A stretch of DNA of 10,511 nucleotides. Origin: Acidovorax sp. (GTDB taxonomy: Bacteria; Pseudomonadota; Gammaproteobacteria; Burkholderiales; Burkholderiaceae_C). Location of the stretch: NCBI GenBank assembly GCA_011620245.1, contig WOZN01000150.1:1-10511 (forward strand), in the 5' to 3' direction. The translations under genes and the position numbers were made by a program. Of this stretch, positions 1-6,573 are shown one piece after another; within the stretch, counting starts at the first letter, position 1; each line of letters begins with the position of its first letter. The notes beneath the pieces were generated by a model, which was given only the letters and a program-made list of their open reading frames with translations, did no database searches and was not told where the DNA came from.

Positions 1-387
1 GAGGCGATTGCGCTGGCGCGGGTGATGGGCTCGACGATCCGGTTGCTGCATGTGGTGGATGAAATCTCGTTCATGACGAGCTTCGAGTCCAGCCTGGCGC
101 TGACCGCGGAAGTGTTCGACACGCTCAAGAAGGCCGGCCAGGAGGTGTTGCAGGACGCCGAGAACCGGGTGCGTGCTGCCGGGGTGCCGGTGGAGGTCGA
201 GCTGTTTGAAAGCTATGCCGGGCGCGTGAGCGATCTGGTAATTTCCAAGGCCAAGGAATGGGGCGCGCAACTCATCGTGCTGGGCACCCATGGCCGGCGC
301 GGCGTGGGCCGGGTGCTGCTGGGCAGCGATGCCGAGCAGGTGGTGCGCCAGTCGCCGGTGCCGGTGCTGCTGGTGCGTGGCGGCTGA
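1..387 (+). CDS. Universal stress protein, UspA family (5' end outside window)
   Basis: Small cytoplasmic nucleotide-binding stress protein of the UspA family. The reading frame is open from the first base, giving 128 visible residues; family members are about 140-150 residues, so only the N-terminal strand and first loop are missing. A GTG at 22 lies inside the fold and is not a likely start. The C-terminal ATP-binding signature G-2x-G-9x-G-S is intact: Gly95, Gly98, Gly108 and Ser109 of the visible part, followed by the usual hydrophobic final strand (PVPVLLV). This suggests an ATP-binding rather than a non-binding Usp. It lies 69 bases upstream of a P-type ATPase gene on the same strand, so the two may be co-transcribed. 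The family is clear; the specific stress or partner cannot be told from sequence. Confidence 0.93.
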   Translation, partial: EAIALARVMGSTIRLLHVVDEISFMTSFESSLALTAEVFDTLKKAGQEVLQDAENRVRAAGVPVEVELFESYAGRVSDLVISKAKEWGAQLIVLGTHGRRGVGRVLLGSDAEQVVRQSPVPVLLVRGG

Positions 388-421
388 TCGCCGTATGTAC
401 TGGCCATTGGGTGGGCGTTTT

Positions 422-436
422 CCGGGTGCCACCCGG
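422..436 (+). other. Short perfect hairpin between usp and the ATPase gene
   Basis: A six-base stem (CCGGGT / ACCCGG) with a three-base loop lies in the 69-base gap between the stress protein and the ATPase. No T-run follows it on the plus strand, so it is not a good intrinsic terminator. It could be a weak 3'-end stabiliser or chance in GC-rich DNA. A ribosome binding site AGGGAA follows at 442-447, nine bases before the ATPase ATG. Confidence 0.3.
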
Positions 437-456
437 GCTGCAGGGAATATCCAATC

Positions 457-3015
457 ATGACGTCTTCTTCAGGCGCTTCTGCGCAGAGGTTCTGGAACTT
501 GCCTGTGAAGGCATTGTGTGCACAGTTGCAGTGCAGTGCCGAGGGCCTGACAGACAGCGAAGCGCAGGCCCGGCTGGCGCAATACGGGCCCAACTCGGAT
601 GCCCCGCCGCAGGCCAAGGGGCTGCTGGCCGCCATCGGCCGGCGCCTGGGGGAGCCGCTGTCGCTGATCCTGCTGGGCGCCAGCGTCGTCTCGGTGGCCA
701 CGGGCGACGGCGTGGGCGGCGGCATCATCGTGACCATTTTGGGCCTGTCGATCGGGCTCGACACCGTGCAGGAAGGGCGGGCCACCCGTGCTGCCGAGAT
801 GCTGCGCCGCGCGGTGGCGCTGCGTGCAGAGGTGCTTCGGGGCGGTGTTTTCCGTCAGGTGCCGGTGGAAGAGGTGGTGCCCGGCGACGTCATGCGTGTG
901 CGGGCGGGCGACATCATTGCAGCCGACGCCCTGGTGCTGGACAGCGAGGCCTTCACCGCCGGTGAGGCCGCACTGACCGGCGAGCCCTATCCCGTGGAAA
1001 AGCACCCCGGCGTGGTGACCGCCCCCTCGGCGGGCGAGGCCAGCAATGCCCTGTTTCGTGGCTCGGTCGCCCAGACGGGCGAAGCGCAGGCGCTGGTGGT
1101 GGGCACCGGCCGCAACACCCTGTTTGGCGCCGCTGCCGTCGTGCTGGGCGAGGGGCAGACGGTGTCGGCCTTCCAGCGCGACATGCATGCCTTTGGCCTG
1201 ATCACCGCCCGCCTCACGCTGGCGCTGGTGGTGGTGGTGCTGGCCACGCACATGCTGTTTGGCCGCCAGGTGCTCGAATCGCTGATGTTTGCGGTGGCGC
1301 TGGCGGTGGGCCTCACGCCCGAGCTGCTGCCCATGATCACCACCGTGACGCTGTCGCGGGGCGCCTTGCGCATGGCCAGGCGCAAGGTCATCGTCAAGCG
1401 GCTGGCCGCCATTCACGATCTGGGCGCCATGACGGTGCTGTGCACCGACAAGACGGGCACGCTGACCAGTGCCGAGATTGCCCTGTCGCGCAGTCTGAAT
1501 GCGGCGGGGCAGGACGACCCCCAGGCGGCAAGGCTGGGCGCCATTGCCGCCAGCCTGGGTGGCGACCGGGGAGCGCTCGACGCGGCGCTGCTGGCCAGCC
1601 ACCCGGATGCAGCGCAGGGCTGGAAGCTGCTGCAGCGCCATGCGTTCGATTTCACCCGCCGCGTCGGCAGCGTATGGGCCGAGGGGCCTGGCGAGCGCCT
1701 GCTGATCGTCAAAGGCGCGCCCGAGGCCGTGCTGGCCTTGTGCACGCGCCAGCGCATGGGCGGCGCAGTGCAGCCCCTGGGCGACGCGGGGCGGGCCGAA
1801 GGCCTGGCGCAGGTGCAGGCGCTGGCCCTGCAAGGCCTGCGCGTGGTGGCCGTGGCCTCGCGCACAAGGCCCGATACCGCCAGCGCTGCGCAGGCGCTGA
1901 CCGTGGCCGACGAGACGGATCTGGTCTTCGAGGGGCTCTGCGCCTTTGCCGACCCTGCCAAGCCCACGGCGGCCGCGGCCATAGCGCGGCTGTCGGCGGC
2001 GGGCGTGCGCCTGAAGATCCTGTCGGGGGACAACCCCATCGTGGTGCAGCGGCTGGCGCAGCAGATGGGCTTGTCCGCCGATAGGGTGCTGACGGGCGCA
2101 GACATCGCCGCCCTCACGAACGACGCCCTGGTGGTGCAGGTGCAGTCGGTGGACATCTATGCCCGGCTGGCGCCCGACCAGAAGGCGCGCCTGGTGCGGG
2201 CGCTCAAGGCGCATGGCGCGGTGGTGGGGTTTCTGGGCGACGGCATCAACGACGCCCCCGCGCTCAAGGTGGCCGACATCGGGCTGTCGGTGGAAGGCGC
2301 CAGCGGTGTGGCGCAGGCGGCGGCGGACATGATCTTGCTGGCGTCGGACCTGGAAGTGGTGGCCGATGGCGTGGAGGAAGGGCGGCGCACCTTCGTCAAC
2401 ATCCTCAAATATGTGCGCATGGGCGCCAGCTCCAACTTCGGCAATATGCTGTCGATGGCGGTGGCCTCGCTGTTCCTGCCGTTCTTGCCCATGCTGCCCA
2501 CGCAAATCCTGCTGAACAACCTGCTGTACGACTTTTCGGAAATCGGCATTCCCTTCGATACGGTGCGCCCCGAGGCCACTGCAAAGCCGCAGGTGTGGGA
2601 CATGAAGGGTCTGCTGCGCTTTGCCGGCACCATGGGGCCGCTGTCGTCGCTGTTCGATATGGCCACTTTCGGCGGCCTGCTGTGGCTTTTTCAGGCCACC
2701 GCCGACGAATTCCGCACCATGTGGTTCATGGAATCCATGGCCACGCAGATTCTGGTGATCTTCGTCATCCGCACCCGCGCCCGGCCATGGCGGGACCTGC
2801 CGCACCCGGCCTTGGCGGCATCGTCGCTCATCGCCTTGCTGCTGGCCATGGCATTGCCGTTCACGCCGGTGGGTGCCTGGTTCGGCTTTGTGGCGCCCCC
2901 CGCCGACATGCTGGCGGGCATGGGTGCTCTGGTGCTGGCCTATCTGGTCTGCGCGCAATGGCTCAAGGCCTATGCGCTGGCGGATCGCGCCGCCACTGTT
3001 GGGCAGCGCAAGTGA
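457..3015 (+). CDS. mgtA: Magnesium-transporting P-type ATPase (P3B, MgtA/MgtB-like)
   Basis: Inner-membrane P-type ATPase of 852 residues (enterobacterial MgtA and MgtB are about 900) that probably imports Mg2+ using ATP. The actuator loop carries TGEP at 174-177. The fourth membrane helix has VGLTPELLPM at 284-293, the P3B form of the ion-binding motif. The phosphorylation site is CTDKTGTLT at 329-337, with Asp331 accepting phosphate. The nucleotide domain has FDFTRR and KGAPE motifs, and the hinge GDGINDAP is at 594-601. The C-terminal helices contain NNLLYDFSEIGIPFD and a DMATFG stretch, both diagnostic of MgtA rather than Ca2+ or heavy-metal pumps. The start is supported by AGGGAA nine bases upstream. 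Oddity: the usual TGES is TGEP, although the catalytic Glu176 is kept. Ni2+ or other divalent cations are possible substrates. The ATPase family is certain and the Mg2+ assignment strong. Confidence 0.88.
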   Translation: MTSSSGASAQRFWNLPVKALCAQLQCSAEGLTDSEAQARLAQYGPNSDAPPQAKGLLAAIGRRLGEPLSLILLGASVVSVATGDGVGGGIIVTILGLSIGLDTVQEGRATRAAEMLRRAVALRAEVLRGGVFRQVPVEEVVPGDVMRVRAGDIIAADALVLDSEAFTAGEAALTGEPYPVEKHPGVVTAPSAGEASNALFRGSVAQTGEAQALVVGTGRNTLFGAAAVVLGEGQTVSAFQRDMHAFGLITARLTLALVVVVLATHMLFGRQVLESLMFAVALAVGLTPELLPMITTVTLSRGALRMARRKVIVKRLAAIHDLGAMTVLCTDKTGTLTSAEIALSRSLNAAGQDDPQAARLGAIAASLGGDRGALDAALLASHPDAAQGWKLLQRHAFDFTRRVGSVWAEGPGERLLIVKGAPEAVLALCTRQRMGGAVQPLGDAGRAEGLAQVQALALQGLRVVAVASRTRPDTASAAQALTVADETDLVFEGLCAFADPAKPTAAAAIARLSAAGVRLKILSGDNPIVVQRLAQQMGLSADRVLTGADIAALTNDALVVQVQSVDIYARLAPDQKARLVRALKAHGAVVGFLGDGINDAPALKVADIGLSVEGASGVAQAAADMILLASDLEVVADGVEEGRRTFVNILKYVRMGASSNFGNMLSMAVASLFLPFLPMLPTQILLNNLLYDFSEIGIPFDTVRPEATAKPQVWDMKGLLRFAGTMGPLSSLFDMATFGGLLWLFQATADEFRTMWFMESMATQILVIFVIRTRARPWRDLPHPALAASSLIALLLAMALPFTPVGAWFGFVAPPADMLAGMGALVLAYLVCAQWLKAYALADRAATVGQRK

Positions 3016-3086
3016 CGCATCGGCCTCGATGGCGCCAGGAACTTGTCCGGCGCAGCGCCTAAACCCATGGGAAAATCAACAAGATC

Positions 3087-4970
3087 ATGCACCCCAAAAA
3101 CCTAGGAGCCTGTCGGGCTTGGAGCGCCGAGAGCGAAAACCGAAGGTTTCGTCAAAATCGGCCCCAGCGAGGACAGTTTTTGCCCGATTCGCAGGCCCAT
3201 AGCCTCGCTATGGGTCAAGAGGCGGGTAAAAAATGGACCGCTGCGGCCGATTTGCAGCCGGCGACTTCCAAGTCCGACAGGCTCCTGCCCAATCCACCCG
3301 TTGCACCCGTTCCGCCTGTCGTTCCATCCTGGATGCAGTGGCTGGCATGGTCGATCCTGGCCGCTCTGTGGATGGGGTCCCTTGGGGCCCGCGCCCTCAT
3401 CAGCCCTGACGAGGGGCGTTACGCCACGCTGGCGCTGGGCATGCTGCAAAGCGGGGACTGGCTGACGCCGCGTCTGAATGGTTTCCTCTATTTCGAAAAG
3501 CCCATCCTGCCTTACTGGATGGGCGCTGCCAGCTTGCACCTGTTCGGCATCAACGAATTCGCCGCGCGGTTCTGGCCGGGGCTCTCGGGTTTGATGACCG
3601 TGGCGGTCGTGGCCTGGACGGCCCGTCGGCTCTGGGGCGACGCAACGGGGCATTACGCCGCGCTGGTGGCTGCCGGCACCACCTGGATCATTGCCAACAG
3701 CCATTTCCTCTCGTTGGACATGGGGCTGACCTTTTTCCTGACGCTGGCCCTGTGCGCGTTTTTGTTGGCCCAGCGCGATGGTGTGTCTCCCACCGGGCAG
3801 CGCCATGCCATGTGGCTGTGCTGGGCGGCAATGGCCGGTGCCACGCTGTCAAAGGGCTTGATCGGGCTGGTGATTCCCGGGGCCACCTTGGTGCTTTACA
3901 GCCTGGTGCAGCGGCAATTCGGCTTCTGGCGGCGCATGCACTGGGGGAGCGGTCTGCTGCTCTTTTTGGGGCTGACCGCGCCCTGGTTTGTTGCCGTTTC
4001 GCTCGAAAACCCCGGATTTTTTGATTTCTTCTTTGTGCGCGAGCATTTCCGGCGTTTCCTGACCAATGAGGCCCACCGCAGTGGCCGCCTTTATTACTTT
4101 GTGCCTTATTTGTTGGTAGGCATGATGCCCTGGACGACGCTGCTGCCAGGCATGCTCAAGCAAGGGGTGCAGGCTGAGCGCGGCGCGGTGTTTCAACCGC
4201 TGCGGCTGTTGTGGATCTGGTCGCTGTTCATCCTGGTGTTTTTCAGCGTTTCCCGCTCCAAATTGCCCTCGTATATCCTGCCGATGTTTCCTGCGCTGGC
4301 CTTGGCCGCGGGGCGTTATCTGAGCCAGCTGCCCCCTCGCCGGCTGCAGTGGCATCTGCCGTTGCCGATGCTGCTTTGGCTGGTGGTTCTGGTGGCGACG
4401 CCATTTGCGGGTCGCTGGCTGGCACCCGGCGAAACACGGCAGGCGCTGCAATCCTTTCTGCAGGTTCTGGCCCTGGCTGCCGTCCTGTATCTGCTGGCGA
4501 CGGTTCCCGCCTGGTGGGTGTTGCGGCGGGGGCGCCCGCTTGCGGCCGTGGCACTGGTTGCATTGGGCAGCTTGATGGCCGTGACAGCGGGCCTCATCGG
4601 ACATGATCGTTACGGCGGTGTGCTCAAGAGCAGCAAGGCGGTGGTGCCCCAGTTGGCGTCCTATCTGCAGGCCGATACCGAGGTGTTTTCCGTGCGGTAT
4701 TACGATCAGACCTTGCCTTTTTACCTGCGCCGGCCTGTGACACTGGTCGACTATCGCGATGAATTCAGCTTTGGCCAGCAAGCCGAGCCCACCCGCTGGC
4801 TGCCCACGCTGGAGGTTTTTGTGGCCCGCTGGCACAGCCTGCCCAAAGCGGCAGCCGTGATGAGGCGGGGCACTTACGAGGAGCTCCTGCAGAAACAGCT
4901 CCCCATGCGCATCGTCTACCAGGATGCCAACCGCCTGGTCGTGGTCAAGCCCGAGGGCCAGGCCCGATGA
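3087..4970 (+). CDS. arnT: Lipid A 4-amino-4-deoxy-L-arabinose transferase, ArnT-like (GT83, PMT_2 fold)
   Basis: Polytopic inner-membrane glycosyltransferase that moves Ara4N from undecaprenyl phosphate to lipid A phosphates on the periplasmic side. From the ATG at 3087 it has 627 residues. The conserved first periplasmic loop motif DEGRYA is at 108-113, followed by GDWLTPRLNG and YFEKPI-type motifs. KGLIGLVIP, a VREHFRRF block and KLPSYI (392-397) match E. coli ArnT in order. Start choice: an in-frame TAA at 3060 bounds the ORF, leaving only ATGs at 3087, 3210 and 3333. Starting at 3333 gives 545 residues, close to the 550 of E. coli ArnT, and begins just before the first helix, but has no visible ribosome site. 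ATG 3087 has only a weak GGGA 14 bases upstream and adds about 82 residues, of which 6-67 are encoded by a palindromic element. The family call is firm; the start is unsettled. Its stop overlaps the next gene (ATGA). Confidence 0.9.
   Translation: MHPKNLGACRAWSAESENRRFRQNRPQRGQFLPDSQAHSLAMGQEAGKKWTAAADLQPATSKSDRLLPNPPVAPVPPVVPSWMQWLAWSILAALWMGSLGARALISPDEGRYATLALGMLQSGDWLTPRLNGFLYFEKPILPYWMGAASLHLFGINEFAARFWPGLSGLMTVAVVAWTARRLWGDATGHYAALVAAGTTWIIANSHFLSLDMGLTFFLTLALCAFLLAQRDGVSPTGQRHAMWLCWAAMAGATLSKGLIGLVIPGATLVLYSLVQRQFGFWRRMHWGSGLLLFLGLTAPWFVAVSLENPGFFDFFFVREHFRRFLTNEAHRSGRLYYFVPYLLVGMMPWTTLLPGMLKQGVQAERGAVFQPLRLLWIWSLFILVFFSVSRSKLPSYILPMFPALALAAGRYLSQLPPRRLQWHLPLPMLLWLVVLVATPFAGRWLAPGETRQALQSFLQVLALAAVLYLLATVPAWWVLRRGRPLAAVALVALGSLMAVTAGLIGHDRYGGVLKSSKAVVPQLASYLQADTEVFSVRYYDQTLPFYLRRPVTLVDYRDEFSFGQQAEPTRWLPTLEVFVARWHSLPKAAAVMRRGTYEELLQKQLPMRIVYQDANRLVVVKPEGQAR
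3104..3286. repeat. 183-bp long imperfect palindromic element (REP/MITE-like) at the arnT 5' end
   Basis: Terminal inverted arms 3104-3123 and 3267-3286 match at 19 of 20 positions. Inside are further paired blocks: 3155-3169 with 3239-3253 (14 of 15), 3177-3186 with 3223-3232 (9 of 10, the exception a G-T pair), and an apical perfect hairpin at 3196-3214 (CCCATAGC, loop CTC, GCTATGGG). A small side hairpin at 3134-3151 sits on the 5' side only, which explains why the apex is off centre. The whole unit could fold as one long stem in RNA or as a cruciform in DNA. There is no transposase and no clear flanking target duplication (CCCAA occurs at 3093-3097 and 3288-3292, but the left copy does not abut the arm). 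The length is a multiple of three and there is no stop in the arnT frame. From memory, arms of this type recur in Comamonadaceae genomes; I could not check this. Confidence 0.8.
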
Positions 4971-5341
4971 AGCTCCATGAATTCGGACTGATCCTGGCCG
5001 GTGTGCTGCTCAATGCCGCCGCCCAGTTGCTGCTCAAGGCTGGGGTGCGCCAGATCGGCCATTTTGATTTTGCACCCGCCAACATCGTGCCCATCGGCTG
5101 GTCGCTGGCCACCAGCCTGCCCGTGATCGGCGGCCTGTCGTGTTATGTCGTGAGCGTGGTGGTGTGGATCCTGGCCCTGTCGCGGGTCGAGGTCAGCATC
5201 GCCTACCCCATGCTGTCGATCGGCTATGTGGTGAACGCAGCCCTTGCCCATTGGCTTTTTGGCGAGGCTGTCGGCCCGCAGCGTTTGCTGGGCATCGCCA
5301 TCATCATCGTCGGCGTTGTCATCGTTGCCCGCAGCCACTGA
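4967..5341 (+). CDS. Small four-helix membrane protein, ArnE/ArnF-like flippase subunit (SMR/EamA fold)
   Basis: A 124-residue integral membrane protein of the small multidrug resistance/EamA fold. Four hydrophobic segments are visible, at about residues 7-23, 53-71, 77-98 and 106-121, with the AYP motif at 79-81 that is typical of this fold. E. coli ArnE (111) and ArnF (128) are similar in size and act together to flip undecaprenyl-phosphate Ara4N to the periplasmic side. Here it starts within the stop of arnT (ATGA, four-base overlap), so translation is probably coupled, and the arn context gives the function. Only one such gene is present in the window, so it may work as a homodimer or with a partner encoded elsewhere. 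It cannot be assigned to ArnE or ArnF specifically from sequence alone. A generic SMR exporter is the alternative but fits the context less well. Confidence 0.82.
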   Translation: MKLHEFGLILAGVLLNAAAQLLLKAGVRQIGHFDFAPANIVPIGWSLATSLPVIGGLSCYVVSVVVWILALSRVEVSIAYPMLSIGYVVNAALAHWLFGEAVGPQRLLGIAIIIVGVVIVARSH

Positions 5342-5350
5342 AGAGGATTG

Positions 5351-5414
5351 ACGCAAAACAGGGATGCCCAACGGGTGCCTGCCTTTGTGGCAGGCTTCTA
5401 GGCCTGTTTTGCGT
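5351..5414 (+). promoter_or_regulatory. Nested inverted repeat between arnE/F and arnB; possible attenuator
   Basis: An exact 12-base inverted repeat (ACGCAAAACAGG at 5351-5362, CCTGTTTTGCGT at 5403-5414) encloses a perfect seven-base stem with a five-base loop (5377-5395, GCCTGCC / GGCAGGC). A third, competing hairpin is CAGGC 5391-5395 with GCCTG 5402-5406, followed directly by TTTT at 5407-5410, which resembles a short intrinsic terminator. The third hairpin shares bases with both other stems, so the structures exclude one another. This lies in the only gap of about 100 bases inside the arn operon, just before arnB. It may tune expression of arnB and later genes, act as a partial terminator, or stabilise mRNA ends. 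The inverted repeats are seen directly; the regulatory role is inference. Confidence 0.5.
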
Positions 5415-5439
5415 AAGTCATGTGAAGATTGGAACCCCC

Positions 5440-6564
5440 ATGGATTTTTTGCCTTTCACCCGTCCTTGTCTCGATGAGGACACCATCGCTGCCGTGACCG
5501 CGGTGTTGCGTTCTGGCTGGCTCACCACTGGCCCTAAGGCCCGCGAATTCGAAGGCGCGCTGTCGGCCTATGTGGGCGGCCGTCCGGTACGGGTCATGAA
5601 CTCGGCCACGGCTGCGCTCGAGATAGCGCTGCGCATTGCCGGCATCGGCCCGGGCGACGAGGTCATCACCACGCCCCTGAGCTGGGTGGCCACCGCCAAT
5701 GTCATCCTGGCCGTGGGCGCCACGCCCGTGTTTGTCGATGTCGATCGCGAGAGCCGCAACATCGACCTGAACCGTCTCGAAGCCGCCATTACCCCCCGCA
5801 CGCGCGCCTTGCTGCCGGTGGACCTGGCGGGTCTGCCGGTGGACCGGGACCGCCTGTACGCCATCGCCCGCCGCCATGACCTGCGCGTGATCGAGGATGC
5901 AGCCCAGTCCTGCGGCGCCCAATGGCAGGGCCGCCGCCTGGGCAGCATGGGTGATTTGGTGGCGTTCAGCTTCCACGCCAACAAGAACATGACCAGCGGC
6001 GAAGGCGGCTGCCTCGTGCTCAACGACGAAAACGAAGCGCGGCTGTGCGAGAAGCTTCGCCTGCAGGGCGTGACCCGCGCGGCCGACGGCACCATGGATG
6101 TCGATGTGCTGGGCGGCAAGTCGAATCTCACCGATATCGCCGCCGCCATCGGCCTGGGCCAACTGCGCCAGCTCGACGGCTTCAATGCAAGGCGCCGCTA
6201 TCTTGCACGGCAGTATTTCGTCCACCTGGATCGCACGCTGGGCCTGGAGCTGCCGTTGCCTGAGTTCGAGCAGGGCAACTGGCACATGTTCCAGCCCTTG
6301 CTGCCGCTGGACCGCCTGCGCATCACGCGCGGTGCCTTCATCGAATCCATGCGCGCCGAGGGCATCGGCGTGGGCGTGCACTACCCGGCCATGCACCTGT
6401 TCACGCTCTACCGCCAGCGGGGGTTTGCCGTGGGCGACTTCCCGGTGGCTGAGGATATTGGACAACGTACCATCACACTCCCACTGTTTCCGGCCATGCA
6501 AGACGCAGATGTGCTGCGGGTGTGTGAAGCCGTCGCACGCGTCCTTCGCCCTGTCTTGGTCTGA
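5440..6564 (+). CDS. arnB: UDP-4-amino-4-deoxy-L-arabinose aminotransferase ArnB (DegT/DnrJ/EryC1/StrS)
   Basis: Cytoplasmic PLP enzyme of 374 residues (family about 380) that converts UDP-4-keto-pentose to UDP-Ara4N using glutamate as amino donor. The N-terminus MDFLPFTRP and RSGWLTTGP (24-32) are typical of ArnB. Asp153 in EDAAQ would contact the PLP ring nitrogen, and Lys182 in FHANKNMTSGEGG is the expected Schiff-base lysine. The frame is open far upstream, but ATG 5440 fits the family N-terminus and has GGAA at 5431-5434, five bases before it. An in-frame GTG at 5422 would add six residues (VKIGTP) and is the only serious alternative. It follows arnE/F after a 98-base gap holding a nested inverted repeat and precedes arnC by nine bases. 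Other sugar aminotransferases share the fold, but the neighbours settle the role. Confidence 0.93.
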   Translation: MDFLPFTRPCLDEDTIAAVTAVLRSGWLTTGPKAREFEGALSAYVGGRPVRVMNSATAALEIALRIAGIGPGDEVITTPLSWVATANVILAVGATPVFVDVDRESRNIDLNRLEAAITPRTRALLPVDLAGLPVDRDRLYAIARRHDLRVIEDAAQSCGAQWQGRRLGSMGDLVAFSFHANKNMTSGEGGCLVLNDENEARLCEKLRLQGVTRAADGTMDVDVLGGKSNLTDIAAAIGLGQLRQLDGFNARRRYLARQYFVHLDRTLGLELPLPEFEQGNWHMFQPLLPLDRLRITRGAFIESMRAEGIGVGVHYPAMHLFTLYRQRGFAVGDFPVAEDIGQRTITLPLFPAMQDADVLRVCEAVARVLRPVLV

Positions 6565-6573
6565 TCGCCCCCC

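Noticed and set aside
22..387. GTG at 22 as the start of the stress protein
   Set aside because: The frame is open to the window edge and the upstream residues (EAIALAR) fit the first helix of the Usp fold, so the gene is simply cut by the window.
469..2958. Very long open frame on the minus strand opposite the P-type ATPase (829 codons)
   Set aside because: It is antisense to a gene with full catalytic motifs. Its translation is rich in His, Gln, Arg and Gly with no recognisable domain, which is the usual shadow of GC-rich codon use.
3016..3086. PhoP or PmrA operator upstream of arnT
   Set aside because: No pair of half-sites with proper spacing is present. A single GGTTTA-like sequence on the minus strand lacks a partner at the right distance.
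3196..3214. Perfect CCCATAGC/GCTATGGG hairpin as a terminator after the ATPase gene
   Set aside because: No T-run follows it and it lies at the apex of a larger palindromic element, so it is better explained as part of that element.
5140..5439. Possible 100-residue N-terminal extension of arnB overlapping arnE/F
   Set aside because: The extra residues are a frame-shifted reading of the arnE/F gene and the inverted repeat. ArnB proteins start at the MDFLPF-type sequence, and ATG 5440 has a ribosome site.
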